A stretch of 64,000 nucleotides of DNA from Gammaproteobacteria bacterium AqS3 (lineage in GTDB: Bacteria; Pseudomonadota; Gammaproteobacteria; MEIF01; AqS3). This document shows, piece after piece, positions 44,492 through 53,703 of the stretch; position 1 is the first letter of the stretch; every line of letters starts with the position of its first letter. Below the pieces are notes generated by a model. It worked only from the letters and a program-made list of their open reading frames with translations, did not search any database and was not told where the DNA came from. The position numbers and the translations under genes were made by a program. The stretch lies in the NCBI GenBank assembly GCA_001750645.1, contig MEIF01000003.1, forward strand, positions 36,001 to 100,000, written 5' to 3'.

Positions 44492-46864
44492 TCATTTCAA
44501 AGCCTTATCAAGCGATTGAAACATAAGTCCTTTACTTTTTATTTCATCGGCGATCAACTTCAATAATGGCTTTTTTCTTCGCTTCTTATCTTTTGGATCA
44601 TTGGCATCCCAAACAGGCTTGGCTCTATTTGATAGAAAATCAAAGTCACCAACAATAATTAGTAGTTCCTTGGCTCGCGACAGAGCGACATTCAGCCGTC
44701 GGCGGTCATCTAAAAACCCTATAGAACACTTATAGGGGCTGCTTCGAACCATGTCAAATATGACGATGTCATTTTCGCGCCCCTGAAAACTGTCAATTGT
44801 GTTGACCTGAATATCTCCCTTAAATTTTTTAGAGAGTTTCAATTCATCAACTCTATTTTCCAGTAATTCCACTTGGCCTCGATACCCAGCAATAACTGCC
44901 ACATCTTTTTTATCTTTATTGTTTTTTACAACCAGCCTTCTATTCAAGGTTTTCAGTGTTTCTACAATAACTTCCGCACTACACTCGTTTTGGCGGTTTT
45001 TTGGATCATCATTATCTTTGGGGTCACTGCTCTTCGAAATATCAATAAACAGAATCGATGCGGGATGTTTTTTAAATGGCAGAGGTTGATCATTTCTTTG
45101 ATGTTTGGGAGATGCTAATTTTCCTTCATAGAAATATTTGGAAATCAAATCGCCTATCTGACTCGGCATTCGTCTTTGAATGTTTAGCATTTGGTAGAGC
45201 TGTCCCTCTTCTGATCGAAAATGTTCTTTCTCTGATTCCTCAAAACCTTTGATTAGAATTTCAAATAAGCTTTTTCCATATTTGTTACGCAATTTATTGT
45301 CTGAATACTCCAATACTTCCGGAGAATTTTCTCTTTCTATATCCCAAACCTTTTTATCACTTGTGACAAAAGGCGGCAGCTGCTTGTGATCGCCGACTAA
45401 AACCAGCTGCTGCTTTGCACGCAATATAGGAATCAAAGCTTCTGCCGGTGTCGCAGTACTTGCCTCATCCATGATCACAAAATCAAAGCCTTGCTCGTAT
45501 AGCTCGCGATACTGCCCATGCGCTATATGCACGCAAGTTGCACCTATCACATTTCTTGAGTGCAAAAAGTTCCTTTTGAAAGACTCCTCTTCACTGTCTA
45601 AATGCCTATTTAAATGAGTCCTTTCCAAAGTAGCCTTCCTTTGAAGCCAAAAATTATCAAGCCAAATTTGTTGAACGAGGTCGCTAATTTTGGATTCTTC
45701 CGCAGCCAGCCGAACCGGACGAATGACATCGCCTCCGAGGTTTGCTGTTTCCTTCATGAGTCGCTCTAGAACGTTGTCCACAGCTAAGTTGTTCTTTGAA
45801 CAGAGCAAAATACGCTTGCCATCGTCCCTGTTCAAAATCTTACGAATAATTGTCTCAATGACTTTGGTCTTTCCAGTACCCGGTGGCCCGTGAACCAAAA
45901 ATATTGGGCTTTGATTTAGAGATTCGTAAACTGCTTTCGCTTGATTTCCATCCAAGTCGTTTTCTTCAGTGCGCAAAGTATCCAGATCAAAATAGCCATC
46001 GATCTTGCCTTTCTCGGTATTTATAGGCAACCGAAGATCTCCGTACATCACATAGTTTGGTTCCGGTTCTTGGTTCGATATCTCTGGATACAGCAGTATA
46101 TTTTCAAGCTCCGGGTTGGCTATTTTGCCGTCCCGCAATTTTTCAACGGCATCAATTTGCTTCTTTAGACCCTTAATTTCGCGATGAACATTTCGATAAA
46201 GCCTGCCCGGAATTTCCGGAATTTTCTTAAAACCATGCATCACCACCTCTAAACACATTCTTGCAGAATTAAGTTTCCCCGTGGTATTAAATTGCGCACC
46301 AGAGCTGGGTTCAATGCTAATTTTGAGATCAGGCTTATTTTTATCCAAAAATCCTAGTATTTTTTTGCCAACTTGTTCAGGTTCAAAACTATTATCTTTT
46401 GAAGCAATCAGAAAATATGAAATATTTTCACATAGCCAGCAAAATTCATAGTCTAAAGGTTCGATATCAACACCTTTCAAATTAAGCTTGCCCGGCTGAT
46501 CTTCCTTCATTTTCCACCCCGATAAGGATAGGTCTTCTAGGGCTATTACTAGGCGCGCTTTTGATTTTTTAGGCGGAATATAGATGCTTCCGAAGGCGAG
46601 CTCATCCGACGAACTGATCTCTAAAGCTTTACCCTGCTCCCATATATCCTTTATTTTTTCTCTTATGTGATCAGAAGAGGCCTTGCTGTCAGCAAAACTG
46701 TCCAAGAGAAAACGCAACTCGAGTTGTTTATTTTTATTCTTTTTTAATTTCCGAACATGGATGAATGGAACTTCAAATTTACTTCGTTTTAGGTGCTTAA
46801 TTTCTAACTCAGGAACTTTTTTCCATTCATCTAATATTTCATCCTTGCTGCGGCCTTTTATCAC
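44492..46864 (-). CDS. UPF1-like SF1 helicase paralogue (helicase 2), N-terminally short
   Basis: A 790-residue paralogue of helicase 1: Walker A GPPGTGKT (about 325), FDFVIMDEAS (about 463), VGDHKQLPPF, QRRMPSQIGDLISKYFYEG, IDSFQGRENDIVIFD (about 693), RRLNVALSRAK. Sequence is clearly more AT-rich than surrounding genes. GTG 46864 is the first possible start after an in-frame TAG. Alignment begins at residue 44 or so of helicase 1, so the N-terminal segment is missing. The gene is the only one between the two alcohol dehydrogenase 3'-end copies. Likely a horizontally acquired, possibly partly degraded, cassette. Confidence 0.88.
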   Translation of the reverse strand: MIKGRSKDEILDEWKKVPELEIKHLKRSKFEVPFIHVRKLKKNKNKQLELRFLLDSFADSKASSDHIREKIKDIWEQGKALEISSSDELAFGSIYIPPKKSKARLVIALEDLSLSGWKMKEDQPGKLNLKGVDIEPLDYEFCWLCENISYFLIASKDNSFEPEQVGKKILGFLDKNKPDLKISIEPSSGAQFNTTGKLNSARMCLEVVMHGFKKIPEIPGRLYRNVHREIKGLKKQIDAVEKLRDGKIANPELENILLYPEISNQEPEPNYVMYGDLRLPINTEKGKIDGYFDLDTLRTEENDLDGNQAKAVYESLNQSPIFLVHGPPGTGKTKVIETIIRKILNRDDGKRILLCSKNNLAVDNVLERLMKETANLGGDVIRPVRLAAEESKISDLVQQIWLDNFWLQRKATLERTHLNRHLDSEEESFKRNFLHSRNVIGATCVHIAHGQYRELYEQGFDFVIMDEASTATPAEALIPILRAKQQLVLVGDHKQLPPFVTSDKKVWDIERENSPEVLEYSDNKLRNKYGKSLFEILIKGFEESEKEHFRSEEGQLYQMLNIQRRMPSQIGDLISKYFYEGKLASPKHQRNDQPLPFKKHPASILFIDISKSSDPKDNDDPKNRQNECSAEVIVETLKTLNRRLVVKNNKDKKDVAVIAGYRGQVELLENRVDELKLSKKFKGDIQVNTIDSFQGRENDIVIFDMVRSSPYKCSIGFLDDRRRLNVALSRAKELLIIVGDFDFLSNRAKPVWDANDPKDKKRRKKPLLKLIADEIKSKGLMFQSLDKALK

Positions 46865-46901
46865 GAGATGGCAACACTGTTTCTATCCCCCATAAGAACC
46901 C

Positions 46902-47090
46902 TATATGGGGACTCCCGGCCCTATTTCAAGGCCGTCTGCAGGACCTCGATGACATCGTCGGGGCTTTTGACGGGTCTGGGGTTGTTGGCGATCGACATGT
47001 CGCTGCAGACGTGTTCGGCAATGCCGGCAAAGTCGTCCCCGCCGATGCCGACGGCCTCCAGCGTTCCGGGTATGCCGAGCTGTTCGATCA
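46902..47090. repeat. Direct repeat copy B: native alcohol dehydrogenase 3' end
   Basis: The native copy of the 189-bp repeat within and just past the alcohol dehydrogenase gene. Together with copy A it brackets the 2.4-kb helicase 2 insert, as expected if the insert entered at this 3' end and regenerated the gene end. Confidence 0.95.
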
Positions 47091-48108
47091 GCCCCTCGAT
47101 GTGCCTGATCAGCTCCTCGGTGGCGGCGGTGTCGTCGTCCTGGGCATCCAGTCTGAGGGAGCGGGCAATGCGGGCGTAGCCGGCGGAGGCCGCAGGGGCG
47201 TTCCAGCGCATGACATGCGGCAGCACGATCGCGCTGGCCTCGCCGTGTCCAACCCCGTGGGCGCCGCCGAGCTGGTGCCGGATGGCTGCCACCAGCCCCA
47301 GGCTGGAATTGAGCACGACGCTGAGCGACAGGTAGGCGGCGTAGAGCAGTCGCTCCCGACTGTCCAGGCGCCCTGCATCGCCGTGCGCCCCCTGCACCGA
47401 TGCGGGCAGTCCCTCGGTCAGGATCGTGGCCGCCTCAAAAGCGTATAGATCGGTGAAGCGCCCGGCCCGATTGGAGACGATCATCTCAAGGCAGTCGGAC
47501 AGTATCTTCATGCCGGTGGCGGCCCAGAGTGCATCGGGGGTCTGGCTGCAGATCACCGAGTCGTGGAACACCACCTTGGGAACCACTTTGGCGTCGACAT
47601 AGCCGTGCTTCTCGCCGGTCTGCCGGTCGGTGATGCCAATGCCCGCTGTGTACTCGCTGGCCGAAAGCGTCGTCGGGATCGCCAAGATCGGCAGCTTGGG
47701 CTGCCCCAGCCTCGGAATGACCGGCACCTCGCCGGGGCGGTAGCGGATGCGCATCGACTCAAAATCCGCACCCTCGGCCACCACCATGGCAACGCCCTTG
47801 GTCAGGTCAACCACCGAGCTGCCGCCCAGGCAGATCAGCGCATCGACATCGGCTTGGGAGACGGCCCGGGCGGCCCGCAGCACAACGTCCCTGGGGGTGT
47901 GGGCGACCGACTCGCCAAAGCTGCCGGCATGGGCGGCGCCGAGCGCCCGTTCAACCTGCTCGGCGATGCCGTTTCGAACCAGGCTGGGGGTGGTCAGCAG
48001 AAAGGCCCGGCTGAGACCGTGCTGCAGCAGGACCTCGGGCAGCTGCTGCTGGACGATGTTCGGCCCGTGGCAGATCATTTCCGTGCGGGGCAGAATCAAA
48101 TTTCCCAT
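46921..48108 (-). CDS. Iron-containing alcohol dehydrogenase (maleylacetate reductase-like)
   Basis: A 395-residue group III dehydrogenase. The NAD site GGSSVVDLTKG (family GGGSxxDxAK) is near residue 95, PTTLSASEYT near 145, and the metal-binding HQLGGAHGVGHGEASAI near 270. The PTTLSASE segment is also seen in maleylacetate reductases, so either alcohol or maleylacetate reduction is possible. Its 3' end is duplicated at 44277-44465. ATG 48108; the aldo/keto reductase stop is 33 bases upstream. Confidence 0.9.
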   Translation of the reverse strand: MGNLILPRTEMICHGPNIVQQQLPEVLLQHGLSRAFLLTTPSLVRNGIAEQVERALGAAHAGSFGESVAHTPRDVVLRAARAVSQADVDALICLGGSSVVDLTKGVAMVVAEGADFESMRIRYRPGEVPVIPRLGQPKLPILAIPTTLSASEYTAGIGITDRQTGEKHGYVDAKVVPKVVFHDSVICSQTPDALWAATGMKILSDCLEMIVSNRAGRFTDLYAFEAATILTEGLPASVQGAHGDAGRLDSRERLLYAAYLSLSVVLNSSLGLVAAIRHQLGGAHGVGHGEASAIVLPHVMRWNAPAASAGYARIARSLRLDAQDDDTAATEELIRHIEGLIEQLGIPGTLEAVGIGGDDFAGIAEHVCSDMSIANNPRPVKSPDDVIEVLQTALK

Positions 48109-48141
48109 GGCTTCGGCTCCTGTCTCTAAGGGTGCCCCCGT

Positions 48142-49185
48142 CTACCCCCGAACTGTGACGGTGAAGTCAAAGCGCGGGCGTATCGCACCGGAGGGCGCCT
48201 CGGGCCGGGTCATGTAGTTCGCCTCAAGGGCGGCGATCTCGTCCTCGGAGAGCTCGATATCCAGCGAGGCAACGGCGTCAGCCAGGTGCGACTCCTTGGC
48301 GATGCCGACGATGGGGGCGGTGACCGCCGGTTTGTGATGATGCCAGGCCAGGCCGATCTGGGCGCGGCTGACCCCGCGCCGCTCGGCCAAGTCCGCAACC
48401 GCCTGGACGACCCTGCGATCCTGCTCAATGACGATTTCGCGCTGCCGCTCGTCGAGGTTGGAGTAGATCTGCGCACCGTAGTAGTCGCCCTCGGAGCGCT
48501 TCGAGGTCGCCCCCCAGTCCCGCGTCAGCACACCGCGGGCGAGCGGCGACCACGGGATCGAACCGACATTCTGATCGATGCACAGCGGCATCATTTCGCG
48601 CTCCTCCTCCCGGTAGAGCAGGCTGTACTGGTTCTGCATCGAGATGAATTTGCTCCAGCCATTCTGCTCGGCGACGAACTGCATCTTCTGAAACTGCCAG
48701 GCCGACATGCTGGAGGCGCCGATGTAGCGCACCCGACCGGATTTGACCAGGTCGTGCAGGGCCTGCATGGTTTCCTCAATCGGCGTGTCCTCGTCAAAGC
48801 GGTGGATTTGGTAGAGGTCGACGTAGTCCATGCCGAGCCGCCTGAGGCTGTCGTCAAACTGCTGGAACAGCGCCTTGCGCGACAGGCCGTTGCGGTTGGG
48901 GCCGCGCCCGAGGCCGAAGAAGCCCTTGGTGGCGATGACGACCTCGTCGCGCCGGGCGAAGTCCTTGATGGCCCGGCCGAGGTGCGTCTCCGAGCCGCCG
49001 GCGGCGTAGGCGTTGGCGGTGTCAAAGAAATTGATCCCGCTCTCAAGCCCCAGCCGCACCAGGCGGCGGCCCTCGTCCTCATCGACTGTCCAGCTCATCA
49101 GCGGGTTGTCCCCGCCGATCGACATGCAGCCGAAGCAAATTCTCGAAACTTTCAGCCCCGAGTGACCCAGTGTGGTGAATTTCAT
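48142..49185 (-). CDS. Aldo/keto reductase
   Basis: A 347-residue NADPH-linked oxidoreductase with [15 protein letters not shown] (Asp and Tyr of the catalytic tetrad), IATKGFF (Lys) and [13 protein letters not shown] (His). [13 protein letters not shown] and a C-terminal [10 protein letters not shown] cofactor site follow. It probably reduces carbonyls and is cotranscribed with the alcohol dehydrogenase 33 bases downstream. Confidence 0.93.
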   Translation of the reverse strand: MKFTTLGHSGLKVSRICFGCMSIGGDNPLMSWTVDEDEGRRLVRLGLESGINFFDTANAYAAGGSETHLGRAIKDFARRDEVVIATKGFFGLGRGPNRNGLSRKALFQQFDDSLRRLGMDYVDLYQIHRFDEDTPIEETMQALHDLVKSGRVRYIGASSMSAWQFQKMQFVAEQNGWSKFISMQNQYSLLYREEEREMMPLCIDQNVGSIPWSPLARGVLTRDWGATSKRSEGDYYGAQIYSNLDERQREIVIEQDRRVVQAVADLAERRGVSRAQIGLAWHHHKPAVTAPIVGIAKESHLADAVASLDIELSEDEIAALEANYMTRPEAPSGAIRPRFDFTVTVRG

Positions 49186-49248
49186 GATGGTGATCCTTGC
49201 ACAGGCAAACTGCGGGATTATAGAAAAGCGCCGGCTCCTGCGATAGGG

Positions 49249-50178
49249 CTACTGACGCTTGGCGACGAGGTCGTAGAGCTCCCTCAGAATCTCCTGCACC
49301 GAGTCGGAACCGGCGAGATGCCCGGCGCCGACTGCGATGAAGTAGCTGCCCGAGCCGTCCATGAGCTCCTTGATCTGCTCGGCCCAGTCCTCGTTGCGCT
49401 TGCGCAGCATGGCATCGCGGAGCGAATCCATGCCCGACATGCTGGCCTGCATCATTTCAGCCAGCTGGTCCTGCTCGGCATCGAGCCACAGCTGCACCAG
49501 TGCATCGAGCATGTCCGGCTGTTCGGCCAGCTGCTTGACGGTGTCCTCGAACATGCGCATCTCCTCGGCATCCTCCAGATCCGCAAAGATGTTGAACTGA
49601 TCCTCGACGGTTTCCAGATAGGCCAGCGTCTTGCCCTGAGCCTTGGCCTGATTCCAGAGGACGCTGTCGACCCCGGCATTGGGATCGGCGCCCCGCACCT
49701 GAATCGTCATCACCGTGATCATCGTGGCGGCAAGCCAGGGGCGCATCTGCGCCATGGAAGCCTTGACGGCCTCCTCGGGCAGGCCGAGCATGGCGAGCAC
49801 TTGGGTCAGATTGGCGTCCGCCTCGGGGCTCAGCCGCTTGAGAAAACTGCGCTTGGACTTGCTGAAACCGTGCCGCATCGTGAGACGCTGCATTTTCTGC
49901 GGGCTGACCTCATTGGTCGGGGCTTCGGTGATCAAAGTGTCTGCCGATTCAAAGGCGTTCCGGATCTGCCGGTTCTGCCACTGCACATCCGGATTGAGGA
50001 TGTGTACGGTGCCGAACAGCCAGATTTCGCTGTCGTCATCCGACAGTTTCCACAGTGCCGGCTTGGACTCCCCGATAGAGACGGGCGCCCCCGTCATGAG
50101 CAGGACGAGCACTGCCGACCATGCAAGCAGGCTGCGCCTCCTGAGAAGTGCAAAAGGGGTTGTTGCAGAGATGTTCAT
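49249..50178 (-). CDS. TraB/GumN family protein
   Basis: A 309-residue exported protein: signal segment LLAWSAVLVLLMTGAPVS, then WLFGTVHILN near residue 55 and FIAVGAGHLAG near 285, the two GxxH motifs of the TraB/GumN family. Members are thought to be metal-dependent peptidase-like. A paired GAGGAA ribosome site precedes the ATG, and a TATACT box lies 31-36 bases upstream of the start. Confidence 0.9.
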   Translation of the reverse strand: MNISATTPFALLRRRSLLAWSAVLVLLMTGAPVSIGESKPALWKLSDDDSEIWLFGTVHILNPDVQWQNRQIRNAFESADTLITEAPTNEVSPQKMQRLTMRHGFSKSKRSFLKRLSPEADANLTQVLAMLGLPEEAVKASMAQMRPWLAATMITVMTIQVRGADPNAGVDSVLWNQAKAQGKTLAYLETVEDQFNIFADLEDAEEMRMFEDTVKQLAEQPDMLDALVQLWLDAEQDQLAEMMQASMSGMDSLRDAMLRKRNEDWAEQIKELMDGSGSYFIAVGAGHLAGSDSVQEILRELYDLVAKRQ

Positions 50179-50208
50179 GAAAAATTCCTCGGCGGAAAAA
50201 AGCGGGCG

Positions 50209-50214
50209 AGTATA
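50209..50214 (-). promoter_or_regulatory. -10 element of the TraB/GumN gene
   Basis: TATACT on the minus strand sits in the 13-base string GGCTATACTCGCC that also surrounds the -10 box of the nitronate monooxygenase gene. No convincing -35 is seen. Confidence 0.4.
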
Positions 50215-50307
50215 GCCTCTTGATATGGGCAGCCGTATGAGATTGAATGACGCAATTCGCTAAATATTCAGTATTTTCAATGGTTTTTGAGAACACGATC
50301 TGATCGA

Positions 50308-50334
50308 TTGCACCTGGCCTCGCCTCGCTATAAT
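50308..50334 (+). promoter_or_regulatory. Promoter of the ImmA/IrrE gene
   Basis: TTGCAC (50308-50313) and a perfect TATAAT (50329-50334) with a 15-bp spacer, 48 bases before ATG 50382. It lies in an AT-rich divergent intergenic region shared with the TraB/GumN gene. Confidence 0.55.
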
Positions 50335-50381
50335 TGCGACCGTTTCACCGCCAGAGAGCACCGCCGAGGGCGGAAAACGCA

Positions 50382-51644
50382 ATGGCCATCAAAGTGAATC
50401 CCGAAATTCTCATCTGGGCGCGCGCGACTGCCGCCCTCAGCGTCGAGGAGGCGGCCCCCAAACTGGGGCTGACGAGCAGCAAGCGGAGCACCGCCGCCGA
50501 CAAGTTGAAGGCTCTGGAGGCCGGCGAAAAACTGCCGACGACAAACCAGCTTGAGGATATGGCAAGGGTCTATAGGCGCCCGCTGACCGCCTTTTACCTG
50601 GCCGCACCGCCCCGCCCGGCACCGCGCGGCCAAGATTTCCGGCAGACCCCGGACAGGCACACCCCCCGGGAGAATGCGCTGCTCGACGCCCTCCTGCGCG
50701 ATGTCAGTGTGCGCCAGTCCACCGTGCGCGACCTGCTGGAGGATGACGAGGACTTTGAGGCGCCGGACTTCGTCGGCTCAATCACCCTTGCACAGGGCGT
50801 CAAGCATGCAGTCTCGGCCATCGCCGAGGGGCTCGGCTTTGATCACACCGATGCGATGTTAAGGCGCGGCAATGCCGACGACTTGTTCAGGCGGCTGCGC
50901 ACGGCCGTCCAGGACGCCGGGGTCTTTGTGCTGATCTTGGGCGACCTCGGCTCGCACCACACGGCCATCCCGGCCAAGGTTTTTCGGGGCTTTTCCATGG
51001 CCGACGACATCGCACCCTTTGTGGTGATCAACGGCAGGGACGCCCGTCCCGCCCGGGCCTTCACGCTCATCCACGAATTGACCCATATCTGGCTGGGGCA
51101 GACCGGCGTGAGCGACTCTGTCTCCATCGCCGATCCGAAGAATGAAAACGCCCAGATCGAACGCTTCTGCGACGATGTTGCCGGCGAATTCCTGCTGCCC
51201 GGGAGGCGGTTCATGCAGGGCGTGGCGAGCTTTGATGGCGGGGATGTCGAGGCTGCCCGATCGGCGACCGAAAAGATTGCGAGGCGCTGGTCTGTCAGCG
51301 AGCCCATGGTGGCCTACCGGTTGAAGCGAACCGGTGATCTGACCTCGGACACCTACAACGCCCTGCACCGCGAATATGCAGGCCGCTGGAATGCAAAACT
51401 GGAAAGAGATCGCAGGAACCGCGAAGAGCGCAAGAGCAAGGGGCCGAGCACCCACGTCGTCAAGACCTTCAATCTGGGCGAGGCATTGATGCAGCTGGTG
51501 CATCGCACGGTTCGGGAAAACACCCTGTCCCACACCAAGGCGGCAATGGTTCTCGGCTCTAACCCAGGATCTGTTGAGCCGCTGCTCAGAAATTTTGAAG
51601 ACAAACGGAGCTCTTTCGTATCCGAAATTGAATCTGGAAATTGA
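50382..51644 (+). CDS. ImmA/IrrE-type XRE regulator with metallopeptidase domain
   Basis: A 420-residue protein. The N-terminus (about 1-70, WARATAALSVEEAAPKLGL...LEAGEKLPTTNQLEDMARVYRRPLTAFYL) is a helix-turn-helix of the XRE kind. The IrrE domain carries the zinc motif HELTH near residue 230 with downstream Glu residues (ERFCDDVAGEFLLP). Such proteins pair with DUF4411 PIN toxins and are considered antitoxin/regulator proteases. ATG 50382 was chosen over the track's TTG 50334. Its stop overlaps the toxin remnant (TTGA). Confidence 0.9.
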   Translation: MAIKVNPEILIWARATAALSVEEAAPKLGLTSSKRSTAADKLKALEAGEKLPTTNQLEDMARVYRRPLTAFYLAAPPRPAPRGQDFRQTPDRHTPRENALLDALLRDVSVRQSTVRDLLEDDEDFEAPDFVGSITLAQGVKHAVSAIAEGLGFDHTDAMLRRGNADDLFRRLRTAVQDAGVFVLILGDLGSHHTAIPAKVFRGFSMADDIAPFVVINGRDARPARAFTLIHELTHIWLGQTGVSDSVSIADPKNENAQIERFCDDVAGEFLLPGRRFMQGVASFDGGDVEAARSATEKIARRWSVSEPMVAYRLKRTGDLTSDTYNALHREYAGRWNAKLERDRRNREERKSKGPSTHVVKTFNLGEALMQLVHRTVRENTLSHTKAAMVLGSNPGSVEPLLRNFEDKRSSFVSEIESGN

Positions 51645-51865
51645 TCTATCTGCTGGATGAGGAATTGCGGAAGGCCGGGCGCGATCCCTTTCTTGTCGCC
51701 TATGCACTCGCAGAGGCCGGCAGGGTCGTGGTCACCAACGAGGTGTCCAAAAGAACGCAGCGCCTCGGCTCCAGCAAACTGCCCGATGTATGCAGCGATT
51801 TGAAAGTGGACTGCATCAACGATCTCAAGCTGTACCGAAAGCTCAACTTCAACCTCAATCCATAG
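51641..51865 (+). pseudogene. DUF4411 PIN-domain toxin with internal deletion
   Basis: A 74-residue ORF. It begins like a DUF4411 protein (MIYLLD) but then jumps directly to the family C-terminal half: DPFLVAYALAEAGRVVVTNE, KLPDVCSDLKVDCIN. About 75-80 internal residues, including the part after LLD that holds the second catalytic acidic positions, are absent compared with the usual length of roughly 155-165. The frame is intact, so it may be translated as an inactive stub. The TTG start overlaps the ImmA/IrrE stop, as for a toxin-antitoxin pair. Confidence 0.7.
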
Positions 51866-52311
51866 CTGCCTAATAGATCCGGCTGCGATGTTTTCCGTCC
51901 GGGGGATGCCCTGTTTCAGCATCTGGGAGTTCGAAAGCAATACCCCGAGAGACTCATCAATTCCGCCCGTTTGATCGCCGATGACACACCGTGACCCAGA
52001 ACACCAAGGAGAGACTCAGCCCCCGCACCACAGCGATGCCGACCCCGCAAAGGCCCCGCCGACCTGCACAGGTGCCCGAGCAATTGCAATGGACGCCGGT
52101 CAGGTTTGCATCTCAGGATCAACCGAGATGCGATCAACGCCGGCAGTCGCCCAATCCTCTCCGGGTTTGCAATGCCAACACCGGAACCGGATCGGCGGGA
52201 ATAAATTGAGCGTGTTATATTTTTTCCGATGCAGCGCCTGCCGCGCGGGCTTTTCTGCGGCAGCAACCGGAAGGTCCCATCCAAGCCTCTGAATCCGACA
52301 AAAACGACTCC
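51866..52311. other. 446-bp gap with no confident gene
   Basis: Short ORFs on both strands here lack family features and look random. A perfect 7-bp stem hairpin (52238-52263, CTGCCGC/GCGGCAG, loop of 12) precedes the MFS gene and could be a leader structure or operator. The sequence may be decayed DNA linked to the neighbouring toxin remnant. Confidence 0.5.
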
Positions 52312-53628
52312 TTGGAAGACGAAGCCAAAAATCCGGCGCCGGAGCGGGAGCGTCCCGCCCCGCTCTATTCCGGCTATGTGCTCGGACTGCTGGGGCTGAC
52401 TTACGCCTTCAGCATGATGGATCGACAGATCGTGACGATCCTGCTAGGCGATCTGAAGGCCGAGTTCGCCCTCAGCGACACCCAGCTGGGGCTGCTGTCG
52501 GGGACGGCCTTTGCCCTGTTCTACTCGACGCTGGCGATTCCGATCGCCCGCCTGGCCGACCGCCACAACCGGATCACGATCATCTCGATCTCGATGACGC
52601 TGTGGAGCATTGCGACGGCGGTCTGCGCCTTTGTCGGCAACTTCTGGCAGCTGTTTCTCGGCCGCATGGCGGTCGGCATCGGCGAGGCGGGCGGGCTCTC
52701 GCCGGCACACTCGGTGCTGTCCGACTACTTTGACGAGCGCCGGCGCATGCTGGCGATCTCGCTGTTCTCGCTCTGCGGAACCTTCGGCGTCATGCTCGGC
52801 ACCGCCATGGGCGGCTACGTCTCCCAGGAGTACGGCTGGCGCACGGCCTTTCTGGTCGCCGGCCTGCCCGGCATTGCCGTGGCGCTGCTGCTGAAGCTGA
52901 CCGTGCGGGAGCCCCGGCGGGGTGCGATGGACTCGACGACCGCCGCAGCGGCCGAGGCGCCGTCCGAAAAGGAGCCCTTCGCCCAGGCGGTGCTTGGGCT
53001 GATGCGCAACCGCCTCTATCTGCAGGTGCTGATCGCCCACACCCTGGTGATATTCGTCGCCTACGCCCTGGTCAGCTGGCTGCCGGAGCTGATGCTGCGC
53101 ACCTACGAGGTCTCCAAGGCCGAGGTCGGGGTCGTGATCGGCCTGACGTTCTTCGTCGGCGGAGGCGGGGGCATGCTCATCGGCGGCCTGCTGGCGATGT
53201 ACTTTTCAAAGCACGACGCGCGCTGGCAGCTGCGCATTCCGGCGCTCGGGCTGCTGGCCGCCCTGCCGCTGTTCTGGCTGGCCTTCAACGCCGAGACCAT
53301 TCACGGGGCATCGGTGCTGTTCGCCGGTGCCATGATGCTGGGGACGCTGCAGCACGGCCCCTCGCTGGCCGTGGTGCAGAACTGTGTCCCGCCGCACCGG
53401 CGGGCGACGGCGGCGGCATTCAACTTCTTCTCCTCCAACCTGTTCGGGCTGGGGCTGGGACCCCTGGCTGTCGGCTCGCTCAGCGATCTCGGCGCCTCAA
53501 CCTATGGCGGCAGCTCCCTGGCGGTGGCGCTGGGCGCCTGCGTGCTGCTCAACATTCCGGCGCTGATCATTTTTCTGCGCGCCAGCAATGACTTGGGCAA
53601 AGCCGCCAAAGCCGAGCAGGGCAGCTAG
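52312..53628 (+). CDS. MFS transporter, spinster type
   Basis: A 438-residue 12-helix transporter. SMMDRQIVTILLGDLKAEFALSDTQLGLLSG is the characteristic first-helix region of the bacterial spinster-like MFS group, followed by the RLADRHNR loop and GIGEAGGLSPAHSVLSDYF. Substrate unknown. The TTG start (52312) has no good ribosome site; the frame is open back to 52210, with GGAAGG at 52269-52274, so the true start might be upstream at a rare codon. Confidence 0.85.
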   Translation: MEDEAKNPAPERERPAPLYSGYVLGLLGLTYAFSMMDRQIVTILLGDLKAEFALSDTQLGLLSGTAFALFYSTLAIPIARLADRHNRITIISISMTLWSIATAVCAFVGNFWQLFLGRMAVGIGEAGGLSPAHSVLSDYFDERRRMLAISLFSLCGTFGVMLGTAMGGYVSQEYGWRTAFLVAGLPGIAVALLLKLTVREPRRGAMDSTTAAAAEAPSEKEPFAQAVLGLMRNRLYLQVLIAHTLVIFVAYALVSWLPELMLRTYEVSKAEVGVVIGLTFFVGGGGGMLIGGLLAMYFSKHDARWQLRIPALGLLAALPLFWLAFNAETIHGASVLFAGAMMLGTLQHGPSLAVVQNCVPPHRRATAAAFNFFSSNLFGLGLGPLAVGSLSDLGASTYGGSSLAVALGACVLLNIPALIIFLRASNDLGKAAKAEQGS

Positions 53629-53703
53629 GACCGCCTCCGGATCAGTCGCAACGAGGTGCAGATCAGGGCTTTGCTGACGAAAGACATCCAGGCGGGCGGT
53701 GCA

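Noticed and set aside
51916-52284. 122-residue minus-strand ORF in the gap before the spinster transporter
   Set aside because: No family features, Arg/Pro-rich, and in conflict with equally long plus-strand frames.
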